64,000 nucleotides of DNA. Origin: Loripinus fragilis. Taxonomy: Eukaryota > Mollusca > Bivalvia > Lucinida > Lucinidae. A model generated the notes under the pieces. The model was not told where the DNA came from. It saw only the letters and a program-made list of their open reading frames with translations, and did no database searches. The stretch covers positions 30,997,664-31,061,663 of the forward strand of contig OZ026524.1 in NCBI GenBank assembly GCA_964019695.1. The letters run 5' to 3'. Position numbers and translations under genes: made by a program. Below, piece by piece: positions 39,101 to 54,109 of the stretch. Positions within the stretch are counted from its first letter, which is position 1. The number at the start of each line of letters is the position of its first letter.

Positions 39101-39944
39101 TTAGTGTAGCTACACTGTCTTATAGTGTTCATAGACTGTCTATTAGTGTAGCTAGATTGTCTATTAGTGTAGCTACACTGTCTTATAGTGTTCATAGACT
39201 GTCTACTAGTGTAGCTAGACTGTCTATTAGAGTAGCTACACTGTCTAATAGTGTTCCTAGACTGTCTTTTAGTGTAGCTAGATTGTGTATCAGTGTAGCT
39301 ACACTGTCTAATAGTGTTCCTAGACTGTCTATTAGTGTAGCTAGATTTTGTATCAATATAGCTACACTGTCTATTAGTTTTCATAGACGGTCTGCTAGTG
39401 TAGCTAGACTGTCTACTAGTGTAGCTACATTGTCTATTGATGTTCCTAGACTGTCCGTTAGTGTAGCTAGATTGTCTATCAATGTAGCTACACTTTCTTT
39501 TAATTTTCTTATACTGTCTGTTAGAGTAGCTACACTGTCTATTAGTGTTTATATACTGTATGTTCGTGTAGCTAGACTGTCTATTAGTGTAGCTACACTG
39601 TCTAATAGTGTTCCTAGACTGTCTATTAGTGTAGCTAGATTGTCTATCAATATAGCTACACTGTCTATTAGTTTTCCTATACTGTCTGTTAGTGTAGCTA
39701 CACTGTCTACTAGTGTAGCTACATTGTCTATTAGTGTTCCTAGACTGTCTATTAGTATAGCTAGACTGTCTATTAGAGTAGCTAGATTGTCTATCAATAT
39801 AGCTACACTGTCTATTAGTGTAGCTATACTGTATGTTAGTGTAGCTAGACTGTCTACTAGTATAGCTACATTGTCTATTGATGTTCCTAGACTGTCCGTT
39901 AGTGTAGCTAGATTGTCTATCAATGTAGCTACACTGTCTTTAAG
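33168..39944. repeat. 6.78-kb tandem duplication in array C, copy 1
   Basis: This block is followed directly by a second copy at 39945-46722. The offset is 6777 up to about 37810 and 6778 after a 1-bp difference (tttgttttctagacgg against ttttcatagacgg). I found about five differences, for example tattgtctt/tatagtctt near 36918 and 43695, and agacagtcta/agactgtcta near 38487 and 45265. The left boundary is placed where strict identity begins, and is uncertain by some tens of bases because all units are similar. Confidence 0.92.
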
Positions 39945-42900
39945 TTTTCTTATACTGTCTGTTAGAGTAGCTATACTGTCTATTAGTGTTCATATACTGT
40001 CTGTTCGTGTAGCTAGACTGTCTATTAGTGTAGCTACACTGTCTAATAGTGTTTCTAGACTGTCTATTAGTGAAGCTAGATTGTCTATCAATATAGCTAC
40101 ACTTTCTATAAGTTTTCCTATACTGTCTGTTAGTGTAGCTAGTCTGTCTATTAGTGTAGCTACACTGTCTAATAGTGTTCCTAGACTGTCTATTAGTGTA
40201 GCTAGACTGTCTATTAGAGTAGCTACACTGTCTAATAGTGTTCCTAGACTGTCTATTAGTGTAGCTTCACTGTCTAATAGTGATCCTAGACTGTCTCTTA
40301 GCGTAACTATATTGTTTATCAATGTAGCTACACTGTCTATTTGTTTTCATAGACGGTCTATTAGAGAAGCTACACTGTTTATAAGTGTTCATACACTGTC
40401 TGTTAGTGTAGCTAGATAGTCTATTAGTGTAGCTACACTGTCTTATAGTGTTCCTAGACTGTCTATTAGTGTAGCTAGACTGTCTATTAGTGTAGCTACA
40501 CTGTCTATTAGTGTTCATAGACTATCTGTTAGTGTAGCTAGACTGTCTATTAGTGTAGCTACACTGTCTTATAGTGTTCCTAGACTGTCTATTAGTGTAG
40601 CTAGATTGTCTATTAGTGTAGCTAGATTGTCTATCAATATAGCTACACTGTCTATTAGTTTTCCTATACTGTCTGTTAGTGTAGCTAGACTGTCTACTAG
40701 TGTAGCTACATTGTCTATTAGTGTTCCTAGACTGTCTATTAGTGTAGCTAGACTGTCTATTAGAGTAGCTAGATTGTCTATCAATATAGCTACACTGTCT
40801 ATTAGTTTTCCTATACTGTATTTTAGTTTAGCTAGACTGTCTACTAGTGTAGCTACATTGTCTATTGATGTTCCTAGACTGTCCGTTAGTGTAGCTATAT
40901 TGTCTATCAATGTAGCTACACTGTCTATAAGTTTTCTTATACTGTCTGTTAGAGTAGCTACACTGTCTATTTGTTTTCATCGACGGTTTATTAGTTAGCT
41001 ACACTGTCTATAAGAGTTCAAAGACTGTCTGTTAGTGTAGCTAGAATGTCTATTAGTGTAGCTACACTGTCTAATAGTGTTCCTAGACTGTCTATTAGTG
41101 TAGAAAGACTGTCTACTAGTGTAGCTACACTGTCTTATAGTGTTCCTAGACTGTCTATTAGTGTAGCTAGACTGTCTATTAGTGTAGCTACACTGTCTAA
41201 TAGTGTTCCTAGACTGTCTATTAGTGTAGCTAGACTGTCTATTAGAGTAGCTACACTGTCTAATAGTGTTCCTAGACTGTCTGTTAGCGTAAATAGATTG
41301 TTTATCAATGTAGCTACACTGTCTATTAGTTTTCATAGACGGTCTGTTAGTGTAGCTAGACTGTCTACTAGTGTAGCTACATTGTCTATTGATGTTCCTA
41401 GACTGTCCGTTAGTGTAGCTAGATAGTCTATCAATGTAGCTACACTGTCTTTTAATTTTCTTATACTGTCTGTTAGAGTAGCTACACTGTCTATTAGTGT
41501 TCATATACTGTCTGTTCGTGTAGCTAGACTGTCTATTAGTGTAGCTACACTGTCTAATAGTGTTTCTAGACTGTCTATTAGTGTAGCTAGATTGTCTATC
41601 AATATAGCTACACTGTCTATTAGTTTTCCTATACTGTCTGTTAGTGTAGCTAGACTGTCTACTAGTGTAGCTACATTGTCTATTAGTGTTCCTAGACTGT
41701 CTATTAGTGTATCTAGACTGTCTATTAGAGTAGCTAGATTGTCTATCAATATAGCTACACTGTCTATTAGTTTTCCTATACTGTTTGTAAGTGTAGCTAG
41801 ACTGTCTACTAGTGTAGCTACATTGTCTATTGATGTTCCTAGACTGTCCGTTAGTGTAGCTAGATTGTCTATCAATGTAGCTACAGTGTCTATAAGTTTT
41901 CTTATACTGTCTGTTAGAGTAGCTACACTGTCTATTTGTTTTCATCGACGGTCTATTAGTTAGCTACACTGTCTATTAGAGTTCATAGACTGTCTGTTAG
42001 TGTAGCTAGAATGTCTATTAGTGTAGCTACACTGTCTAATAGTGTTCCTAGACTGTCTATTAGTGTAGCTAGAATGTCTACTAGTGTAGCTACACTGTCT
42101 TATAGTGTTCCTAGACTGTCTATTAGTGTATCTAGACTGTCTATTAGAGTAGCTACACTGTCTAATAGTGTTCCTAGACTGTCTATTAGTGTAGCTACGA
42201 AGACTAACAGTGTTCCTAGACTGTCTGTTAGCGTAACTAGATTGTTTATCAATGTAGCTACACTGTCTATTTGTTTTCATACACGGTCTATTAGAGAAGC
42301 TACACTGTCTTCAAGTGTTCATAGACTGTCCGTTAGTGTAGCTAGACTGTCTATTAATGTAGGTACACTGTCTTATAGTGTTCCTACACTGTCTATTAGT
42401 GTAGCTAGATTGTCTATTAGTGTAGCTACACTGTCTTATAGTGTTCCTAGACTGTCTATTAGTGTAGCTAGATTGTCTATTAGTGTAGCTACACTATCTT
42501 ATAGTGTTCCTAGACTGTCTATTAGTGTAGCTAGTCTGTCTATAAGTGTAGCTACACTGTTTAATAGTGTTCCTAGACTGTCTATTAGTGTAGCTAGACT
42601 GTCTATTAGAGTAGCTACACTGTCTAATAGTGTTCCTAGACTGTCTATTAGTGTAGCTACACTGTCTTATAGTGTTCCTAGACTGTCTGTTAGCGTGTCT
42701 AGATTGTTTATCAATGTAGCTACACTGTCTATTTATTTTCATAGACGGTCTATTAGAGAAGCTACACTGTCTATAAGTGTTCATAGACTGTCTTTTAGTG
42801 TTCCTAGGCTGTCTATTAGTGTAGCTAGATTGTCTTATAGTGAAGCTACACTGTCTTATAGTGTTCCTAGACTGTCTATTAGTGTAGCTAGACTGTCTAT

Positions 42901-45900
42901 TAGTGTAGCTACACTGTCTATTAGTGTTCATAGACTGTCTGTTAGTGTAGCTGCTCTGTCTATTAGTGTAGCTACACTGTCTTATAGTGTTCCTAGACTG
43001 TCTATTAGTGTAGCTAGATTGTCTATTAGTGTAGCTACACCGTCTTATAGTGTCCCTAGACTGTCCATTAGTGTAGCTAGATTGTCTATCAATATAGCTA
43101 CACTGTCTATTAGTTTTTTTAGACGGTCTGTTAGTGTAGCTAGACTGTCTACTAGTGTAGCTACATTGTCTATTGATGTTCCTAGACTGTCCGTTAGTGA
43201 AGCTAGATTGTCTATCGATGTAGCTACACTGTCTATTACTTTTCTTATACTGTCTGTTAGAGTAGCTACACTGTCTATTAGTGTTCACATACTGTCTATT
43301 AGTGTAGCTACACTGTCTATCAGTGTAGCTACACTGTCTAATAGTGTTCCTAGACTGTGTATTAGTGTAGCTAGGTTGTCTATTAGTGTAGCTACACTGT
43401 CTAATAGTGTTCCTAGACTGTCTATTAGTGGAGCTACATTGTCTAATAGTGTTCCTAGACTGTCTACTAGTGTAGCTAGACTGTCTATTAGTGTAGCTAC
43501 ACTGTCTAATAGTGTTCCTAGACTGTCTATTAGTGTAGCTAGATTGTGTATCAATATAGCTACACTGTCTATTAGTTTTCATAGACGGTCTGTTAGGGTA
43601 GCTAGACTGTCTACTAGTGTAACTACATTGTCTATTGATGTTCCTAGACTGTCCGTTAGTGTAGCTAGATTGTCTATCAATGTAGCTACACTGTCTTTTT
43701 ATAGTCTTATACTGTCTGTTAGAGTAGCTAGACTGTCTATTAGTGTTCATATACTGTCTGTTCGTGTAGCTAGACTGTCTATTAGTGTAGCTACACTGTC
43801 TAATAGTGTTTCTAGACTGTCTATTAGTGTAGCTAGGTTGTCTATCAATATAGCTACACTGTCTATTAGTTTTCCTATACTGTCTGTTAGTGTAGCTAGA
43901 CTGTCTACTAGTGTAGCTACATTGTCTATTAGTGTTCCTAGACTGTCTATACGTGTAGCTAGACTGTCTATTAGAATAGCTAGATTGTCTATCAATATAG
44001 CTACACTGTGTATTAGTTTTCCTATACTGTATGTTAGTGTAGCTAGACTGTCTACTAGTATAGCTACATTGTCTATTGATGTTCCTAGACTGTCCGTTAG
44101 TGTAGCTAGATTGTCTATCAATGTAGCTACACTGTCTTTAAGTTTTCTTATACTGTCTGTTAGAGTAGCAACACTGTCTGTTTGTTTTCATCGACGGTCT
44201 AATAGTTAGCTACACTGTCTATTAGAGTTAATAGACTGTCTGTTAGTGTAGCTAGAATGTCTATTAGTGTAGCTACACTGTCTAATAGTGTTCCTAGACT
44301 GTCTATTAGTGTAGCTACACTGTCTAATAGTGTAGCTACACTGTCTTATAGTGTTCCTAGACTGTCTATTAGTGTAGCTAGACTGTCTATTAGTGTAGCT
44401 ACACTGTCTAATAATGTTCCTAGACTGTCTATTAGTGTAGCTAGACTGTCTATTAGAGTAGCTACACTGTCTAATAGTGTTCCTAGACTGTCTTTTAGTG
44501 TAGCTACACTGTCTAATAGTGTTCCTAGACTGTCTGTTAGCGTAACTGAATTGTTTATCAATGTAGCTACACTGTCTATTTGTTTTCATAGACGGTCTAT
44601 TAGAGAAGCTACACTGTCTATTAGTGTTCATAGACTGTCTGTTAGAGTAGCTACACTGTCTATTAATGTACCTACACTGTCTTATAGTGTTCCTAGACTG
44701 TCTATTAGTGTAGCTAGATTGTCTATTAGTGTAGCTACACTGTCTTATGGTGTTCCTAGACTGTCTATAAGTGTAGCTAGACTGTCTATTAGTGTAGCTA
44801 CACTGTCTTTTAGTGTTCATAGACTGTCTGTTAGTGTAGCTAGACTGTCTATTAGTGTAGCTACACTGTCTTATAGTGTTCATAGACTGTCTTTTAGTGT
44901 AGCTAGATTGTCTATTAGTGTAGCAACACTATCTAATAGTGTTCCTAGACTGTCTACTAGTGCAGCTAGACTGTCTATTATAGTAGCTACACTGTCTAAT
45001 AGTATTCCTAGACTGTCTTTTAGTGTAGCTAGATTGCCTATCAATATAGCTACACTGTCTATTAGTTTTCATAGACGGTCTGTTAGTGTAGCTAGACTGT
45101 CTACTAGTGTAGCTACATTGTCTATTGATGTTCCTAGACTGTCCGTTAGTGTAGCTAGATTGTCTATCAATGTAGCTACACTGTCTTTTAATTTTCTTAT
45201 ACTGTCTGTTAGAGCAGCTACACTGTCTATTAGTGTTCATATACTGTCTGTTCGTGTAGCTAGACTGTCTATTAGTGTAGCTACACTGTCTAATAGTGTT
45301 CCTAGACTGTCTATTAGTGTAGCTAGATTGTCTATCAATATAGCTACACTGTCTATTAGGTTTCCTATACTGTATGTTAGTGTAGCTAGACTGTCTACTA
45401 GTGTAGCTACATTGTCTATTAGTGTTCCTAGACTATCTATTAGTATAGCTCGACAGTCTATTAGAGTAGCTAGATTGTCTATCAATATAGCTACACTGTC
45501 TATTAGTTTTCCTATACTGTATGTTAGTGTAGCTAGACTGTCTACTGGTGAAGCTACATGGTCTATTGATGTTCCTAGATATCCATTAGTGTAGCTAGAT
45601 TGTCTATCAAGGAAGCTACACTGTCTATTAGTTTTCTTATACTGTCTGTTAGAGTAGCTACACTGTCTATTTGTTTTCATCGACGGTCTATTAGTTATCT
45701 ACACTGTCTATTAGAGTTCATAGACTGTCTGTTAGTGTAGCTAGACTGTCTATTAGTGTAGCTACACTGTCTAATAGTGTTCCTAGACTGTCTATTAGTG
45801 TAGCTGGATTGTCTATTAGTGTAGCTACACTGTCTTTTAGTGTTCATAGACTGTCTGTTAGTGTAGCTAGACTGTCTATTAGTGTAGCTACACTGTCTTA

Positions 45901-46722
45901 TAGTGTTCATAGACTGTCTATTAGTGTAGCTAGATTGTCTATTAGTGTAGCTACACTGTCTTATAGTGTTCATAGACTGTCTACTAGTGTAGCTAGACTG
46001 TCTATTAGAGTAGCTACACTGTCTAATAGTGTTCCTAGACTGTCTTTTAGTGTAGCTAGATTGTGTATCAGTGTAGCTACACTGTCTAATAGTGTTCCTA
46101 GACTGTCTATTAGTGTAGCTAGATTTTGTATCAATATAGCTACACTGTCTATTAGTTTTCATAGACGGTCTGCTAGTGTAGCTAGACTGTCTACTAGTGT
46201 AGCTACATTGTCTATTGATGTTCCTAGACTGTCCGTTAGTGTAGCTAGATTGTCTATCAATGTAGCTACACTTTCTTTTAATTTTCTTATACTGTCTGTT
46301 AGAGTAGCTACACTGTCTATTAGTGTTTATATACTGTATGTTCGTGTAGCTAGACTGTCTATTAGTGTAGCTACACTGTCTAATAGTGTTCCTAGACTGT
46401 CTATTAGTGTAGCTAGATTGTCTATCAATATAGCTACACTGTCTATTAGTTTTCCTATACTGTCTGTTAGTGTAGCTACACTGTCTACTAGTGTAGCTAC
46501 ATTGTCTATTAGTGTTCCTAGACTGTCTATTAGTATAGCTAGACTGTCTATTAGAGTAGCTAGATTGTCTATCAATATAGCTACACTGTCTATTAGTGTA
46601 GCTATACTGTATGTTAGTGTAGCTAGACTGTCTACTAGTATAGCTACATTGTCTATTGATGTTCCTAGACTGTCCGTTAGTGTAGCTAGATTGTCTATCA
46701 ATGTAGCTACACTGTCTTTAAG
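39945..46722. repeat. 6.78-kb tandem duplication in array C, copy 2
   Basis: Copy of 33168-39944. Identity with the end of copy 1 continues to about 46748 against 39970, where copy 2 switches into a partial third copy starting from a different internal phase. Confidence 0.92.
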
Positions 46723-46748
46723 TTTTCTTATACTGTCTGTTAGAGTAG

Positions 46749-47939
46749 CAACACTGTCTGTTTGTTTTCAACGACGGTCTAATAGTTAGCTATACTGTCT
46801 ATTAGAGTTAATAGACTGTCTGTTAGTGTAGCTAGAATGTCTATTAGTGTAGCTACACTGTCTAATAGTGTTCCTAGACTGTCTATTAGTGTAGCTACAC
46901 TGTCTAATAGTGTAGCTACACTGTCTTATAGTGTTCCTAGACTGTCTATTAGTGTAGCTAGACTGTCTATTAGTGTAGCTACACTGTCTAATAATGTTCC
47001 TAGACTGTCTATTAGTGTAGCTAGACTGTCTATTAGAGTAGCTACACTGTCTAATAGTGTTCCTAGACTGTCTTTTAGTGTAGCTACACTGTCTAATAGT
47101 GTTCCTAGACTGTCTGTTAGCGTAACTGAATTGTTTATCAATGTAGCTACACTGTCTATTTGTTTTCATAGACGGTCTATTAGAGAAGCTACACTGTCTA
47201 TTAGTGTTCATAGACTGTCTGTTAGAGTAGCTACACTGTCTATTAATGTACCTACACTGTCTTATAGTGTTCCTAGACTGTCTATTAGTGTAGCTAGATT
47301 GTCTATTAGTGTAGCTACACTGTCTTATGGTGTTCCTAGACTGTCTATAAGTGTAGCTAGACTGTCTATTAGTGTAGCTACACTGTCTTTTAGTGTTCAT
47401 AGACTGTCTGTTAGTGTAGCTAGACTGTCTATTAGTGTAGCTACACTGTCTTATAGTGTTCATAGACTGTCTTTTAGTGTAGCTAGATTGTCTATTAGTG
47501 TAGCAACACTATCTAATAGTGTTCCTAGACTGTCTACTAGTGCAGCTAGACTGTCTATTATAGTAGCTACACTGTCTAATAGTGTTCCTAGACTGTCTTT
47601 TAGTGTAGCTAGATTGCCTATCAATATAGCTACACTGTCTATTAGTTTTCATAGACGGTCTGTTAGTGTAGCTAGACTGTCTACTAGTGTAGCTACATTG
47701 TCTATTGATGTTCCTAGACTGTCCGTTAGTGTAGCTAGATTGTCTATCAATGTAGCTACACTGTCTTTTAATTTTCTTATACTGTCTGTTAGAGCAGCTA
47801 CACTGTCTATTAGTGTTCATATACTGTCTGTTCGTGTAGCTAGACTGTCTATTAGTGTAGCTACACTGTCTAATAGTGTTCCTAGACTGTCTATTAGTGT
47901 AGCTAGATTGTCTATCAATATAGCTACACTGTCTATTAG
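46749..47939. repeat. Partial third copy of the 6.78-kb block
   Basis: About 1.19 kb matching 44169-45359 (offset 2580) and 37391-38581, with about three differences from the former. It starts inside the block, at gcaacactgtctgtttg, and ends at 47940, where a g-to-t change and new neighbours show a switch to another block type. Confidence 0.88.
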
Positions 47940-50900
47940 TTTTCTTATACTGTCTGTTAGAGTAGCTACACTGTCTATTTGTTTTAATCGACGATCTATT
48001 AGTTATCTACACTGTCTATTAGAGTTCATAGACTGTCTGTTAGTGTAGCTAGACTGTCTATTAGTGTAGCTACACTGTCTAATAGTGTTCCTAGACTGTC
48101 TATTAGTGTAGCTAGACTGTCTACTAGTGTAGCTACACGGTCTTATAGTGTTCCTAGACTGTCTATTAGTGTAGCTAGTCTGTCTATTAGTGTAGCTACA
48201 CTGTCTGATTGTGTTCCTAGACTGTCCGTTAGTGTAGATAGATTGTCTATCAATGTAGCTACACTGTCTAATAATGTTCCTAGACTGTCTATTAGTGTAG
48301 CTAGACTGTCTATTAGAGTAGCTACACTGTCTAATAGTGTTCCTAGACTGTCTACTAGTGTAGCTACACGGTCTTATAGTGTTCCTAGACTGTCTATTAG
48401 TGTAGCTAGTCTGTCTATTAGTGTAGCTACACTGTCTATTAGTGTTCATATACTGTCTATTAGTGTAGCTAGACTGTCTATTAGTGTAGCTACACTGTCT
48501 TATAGTGTTCGTAGACTGTCTATTAGTGTAGCTAGTCTGTCTATTAGTGTAGCTACACTGTCTATTAGTGTTCATATACTGTCTATTAGTGTACTTAGAC
48601 TGTCTATTAGTGTAGCTACACTGTCAAATAATGTTCCTAGACTGTCTATTAGTGTAGCTAGACTGTCTATTAGAGTAGCTACACTGTCTAATAGTGTTCA
48701 TAGACTGTCTATTAGTGTAGCTACACTGTCTAATAGTGTTCCTAGACTGTCTGTTAGCGTAACTAGATTGTTTATCAATGTAGCTACAATGTCTATTAGT
48801 TTTCATAGACGGTCTGTTAGTGTAGCTAGACTGTTTACTAGTGTAGCTACATTGTCTATGATGTTCCTAGACTGTCCGTTAGTGTAGCTAGATAGTCTAT
48901 CAATGTAGCTACACTGTCTTTTAATTTTCTTATACTGTCTGTTAGAGCAGCTACACTGTCTATTAGTGTTCATATACTGTCTGTTCTTGTAGCTAGACTG
49001 TCTATTAGTGTAGCTACACTGTCTAATAGTGTTTCTAGACTGTCTATTAGTGTAGCTAGACTGTCTATTAGAGTAGCTAGATTGTCTATCAATATAGCTA
49101 CACTGTCTTTTAGTTTTCCTATACAGTATGTTAGTGTTCCTAGACTGTCTACTAGTGTAGCTACATTGTCTATTGATGTTCCTAGACTGTCCGTTAGTGT
49201 AGCTAGATTGTCTATCAATGTAGCTACACTGTCTATAAGTTTTCTTATACTGTCTGTTAGAGTAGCTACACTGTCTATTTGTTTTCATCGACGGTCTATT
49301 AGTTAGCTACACTGTCTATTAGAGTTCATAGACTGTCTGTCAGTGTAGCTAGAATGTCTATTAGTGTAGCTACACTGTCTAATAGTGTTCCTAGACTGTC
49401 TATTAGTGTAGCTAGACTGTCTATTAGTGTAGCTACACTGTCTAATAGTGTTCCTAGACTGTCTATTAGTTTAGCTAGACTGTCTATTAGAGTAGCTACA
49501 CTGTCTAATAGTGTTCCTAGACTGTCTATTAGTGTAGCTACAAAGACTAATAGTGTTCCTAGACTGTCTGTTAGCGTAACTAGAATGTTTATCAATGTAG
49601 CTACACTGTCTATTTGTTTTCATACACGGTCTATTAGAGAAGCTACACTGTCTATAAGTGTTCATTGACTGTCCGTTAGTGTAGCTAGACTGTCTATTAA
49701 TGTAGGTACACTGTCTATTAGTGTTTCAAGACTGTCTATTAGTGTAGCTAGATTGTCTATTAGTGTAGCTACACTGTCTTGTAGTGTTCCTAGACTGTCT
49801 ATTAGTGTAGCTAGATTGTCTATTAGTGTAGCTACACTGTCTTATAGTGTTCCTAGACTGTCTATTAGTGTAGCTAGACTGTCTATTAGTGTAGCTACAC
49901 TGTCTTTTAGTGTTCATAGACTGTCTGTTAGTGTAGCTAGACTGTCTATTAGTGTAGCTTCACTGTCTTATAGTGTTCATAGACTGTCTATTAGTGTAGC
50001 TAGATTGTCTATTAGTGTAGCTACACTATCTAATAGTGTTCCTAGACTGTCTACTAGTGTAGCTAGACTGTCTATTAGAGTAGCTACACTGTCTAATAGT
50101 GTTCCTAGACTGTCTTTTAGTGTAGCTAGATTGTGTATCAGTGTAGCTACACTGTCTAATAGTGTTCCTAGACTGTCTATTAGTGTAGATAGTTTTTATA
50201 TCAATATAGCTACACTGTCTATTAGTTTTCAAAGACGGTCTGTTAGTGTAGCTAGACTGTCTACTAGTGTAGCTACATTGTCTATTGATGTTCCTAGACT
50301 GTTCGTTAGTGTAGCTAGATTGTCTATCAATGTAGCTACACTGTCTTTTAATTTTCTTATACTGTCTGTTAGAGTAGCTACACTGTCTATTAGTGATCAT
50401 ATACTGTCTGTTCGTGTAGCTAGACTGTCTATTAGTGTAGCTACACTGTCTAATAGTGTTCCTAGACTGTCTATTAGTGTAGCTAGATTGTCTATCAATA
50501 TAGCTACACTGTCTATTAGTTTTCCTATACTGTCTGTTAGTGTAGCTAGACTGTCTACTAGTGTAGCTACATTGTCTATTAGTGTTCCTAGACTGTCTAT
50601 TAGTATAGCTAGACTGTCTATTAGAGTAGCTAGATTGTCTATCAATATAGCTACACTGTCTATTAGTATTCCTATACTGTATGTTAGTGTAGCTAGACTG
50701 TCTACTAGTGTAGCTACATGGTCTATTGATGTTCCTAGACTATCCGTTAGTGTAGCTAGATTGTCTATCAATGTAGCTACACTGTCTATTAGTTTTCTTA
50801 TACTGTCTGTTAGAGTAGCTACACTGTCTATTTGTTTCATCGACGGTCTATTAGTTATCTACACTGTCTATTAGAGTTCATAGACTGTCTGTTAGTGTAG

Positions 50901-53900
50901 CTAGACTGTCTATTAGTGTAGCTACACTGTCTAATAGTGTTCCTAGACTGTCTATTAGTGTAGCTAGATTGTCTATTAGTGTAGCTACACTGTCTTATAG
51001 TGTTCCTAGACTGTCTATTAGTGTAGCTAGTCTGTCTATTAGTGTAGCTACACTGTCTAATAGTGTTCCTAGACTGTCTATTAGTGTAGCTAGACTGTCT
51101 ATTAGAGTAGCTACACTGTCTAATAGTGTTCCTAGACTGTCTATTAGTATAGCTAGACTGTCTATTAGAGTAGCTAGATTGTCTATCAATATAGCTACAC
51201 TGTCTATTAGTTTTCCTATACTGTATGTTAGTGTAGCTAGACTGTCTACTAGTGTAGCTACATGGTCTATTGATGTTCCTAGACTATCCGTTAGTGTAGC
51301 TAGATTGTCTATCAATGTGACTACACTGTCTATTAGTTTTCTTATACTGTCTGTTAGAGTAGCTACACTGTCTATTTGTTTTAATCGACAGTCTATTAGT
51401 TATCTACACTGTCTATTAGAGTTCATAGACTGTCTGTTAGTGTAGCTAGACTGTCTATTAGTGTAGCTACACTGTCTAATAGTGTTCCTAGACTGTCTAT
51501 TAGTGTAGCTAGACTGTCTACTAGTGTAGCTACACTGTCTTATAGTGTTCCTAGACTGTCTATTAGTGTAGCTAGTCTGTCTATTAGTGTAGCTACACTG
51601 TCTAATAGTGTTCCTAGACTGTCCGTTAGTGTAGCTAGATTGTCTATCAATGTAGCTACACTGTCTTTTAATTTTCTTATACTGTCTGTTAGAGTAGCTA
51701 TACTGTCTATTAGTGTTCATATACTGTCTGTTCGTGTAGCTAGACTGTCTATTAGTGTAGCTACACTGTCTAATAGTGTTTCTGGACTGTCTATTAGTGT
51801 AGCTAGATTGTCTATCAATATAGCTATACTTTCTATAAGTTTTCCTATACTGTCTGTTAGTGTAGCTAGTCTGTCTATTAGTGTAGCTACACTGTCTAAT
51901 AGTGTTCCTAGACTGTCTATTAGTGTAGCTAGACTGTCTATTAGAGTAGCTACACTGTCTAATAGTGTTCCTAGACTGTCTATTAGTGTAGCTTCACTGT
52001 CTAATAGTGATCCTAGACTGTCTGTTAGCGTAACTATATTGTTTATCAATGTAGCTACACTGTCTATTTGTTTTCATAGACGGTCTATTAGAGAAGCTTC
52101 ACTGTTTATAAGTGTTCATAGACTGTCTGTTAGTGTAGCTAGATTGTCTATTAGTGTAGCTACACTGTCTTATAGTGTTCCTAGACTGTCTATTAGTGTA
52201 GCTAGACTGTCTACTAGTGTAGCTACACTGTCTATTAGTGTTCATATACTGTCTGTTAGTGTAGCTAGACTGTCTATTAGTGTAGCTACACTGTCTTATA
52301 GTGTTCCTATACTGTCTGTTAGTGTAGCTAGACTGTCTACTAGTGTAGCTACATTGTCTATTAGTGTTCCTAGACTGTCTCTTAGTGTAGCTAGACTGTC
52401 TATTAGAGTAGCTAGATTGTCTATTAGTGTAGCTAGATTGTCTATCAATATAGCTACACTGTCTATTAGTTTTCCTATACTGTCTGTTAGTGTAGCTAGA
52501 CTGTCTACTAGTGTAGCTACATTGTCTATTAGTGTTCCTAGACTGTCTCTTAGTGTAGGTAGACTGTCTATTAGAGTAGCTAGATTGTCTATCAATATAG
52601 CTACACTGTCTATTAGTTTTCCTATACTGTATGTTAGTTTAGCTAGACTTTCTACTAGTGTAGCTACATTGTCTATTGATGTTCCTAGACTGTCCGTGAG
52701 TGTAGCTATATTGTCTATCAATGTAGCTACACTGTCTATAAGTTTTCTCATACTGTCTGTTAGAGTAGCTACACTGTCTATTTGTTTTCATCGACGGTCT
52801 ATTAGTTATCTACACTGTCTATAAGAGTTCAAAGACTGTCTGTTAGTGTAGCTAGAATGTCTATTAGTGTAGCTACACTGTCTAATAGTGTTCCCAGACT
52901 GTCTATTAGTGTGGATAGACTGTCTACTAGTGTAGCTACACTGTCTTATAGTGTTCCTAGACTGTCTATTAGTGTAGCTAGACTGTCTATTAGTGTAGCT
53001 ACACTGTCTAATAGTGTTCCTAGACTGTCTATTAGTGTAGCTACACTGTCTAATAGTGTTCCTAGACTGTCTGTTAGCGTAACTAGATTGTTTATCAATG
53101 TAGCTACACTGTCTATTAGTTTTCATAGACGGTCTGTTAGTGTAGCTAGACTGTCTACTAGTGTAGCTACATTGTCTATTGATGTTCCTAGACTATCCGT
53201 TAGTGTAGCTAGATAGTCTATCAATGTAGCAACACTGTCTTTTAATTTTCTTATACTGTCTGTTAGAGTAGCTACACTGTCTATTAGTGTTCATATACTG
53301 TCTGTTCGTGTAGCTAGACTGTCTATTAGTGTAGCTACACTGTCTAATAGTGTTTCTAGACTGTCTATTAGTGTAGCTAGATTGTCTATCAATATAGCTA
53401 CACTGTCTATTAGTTTTCCTATACTGTCTGTTAGTGTAGCTAGACTGTCTACTAGTGTAGCTACATTGTCTATTAGTGTTCCTAGACTGTCTATTAGTGT
53501 ATCTAGACTGTCTATTAGAGTAGCTAGATTGTCTATCAATATAGCTACACTGTCTATTAGTTTTCCTATACTGTTTGTTAGTGTAGCTAGACTGTCTACT
53601 AGTGTAGCTACATTGTCTATTAGTGTTCCTAGACTGTCTATAAGTGTAGCTAGACTGTCTATTAGTGTAGCTACACTGTCTTTTAGTGTTCATAGACTGT
53701 CTGTTAGTGTAGCTAGACTGTCTATTAGTGTAGCTACACTGTCTTATAGTGTTCATAGACTGTCTTTTAGTGTAGCTAGATTGTCTATTAGTGTAGCAAC
53801 ACTATCTAATAGTGTTCCTAGACTGTCTACTAGTGCAGCTAGACTGTCTATTATAGTAGCTACACTGTCTAATAGTGTTCCTAGACTGTCTTTTAGTGTA

Positions 53901-54109
53901 GCTAGATTGCCTATCAATATAGCTACACTGTCTATTAGTTTTCATAGACGGTCTGTTAGTGTAGCTAGACTGTCTACTAGTGTAGCTACATTGTCTATTG
54001 ATGTTCCTAGACTGTCCGTTAGTGTAGCTAGATTGTCTATCAATGTAGCTACAGTGTCTATAAGTTTTCTTATACTGTCTGTTAGAGTAGCTACACAGTC
54101 TATTTGTTT

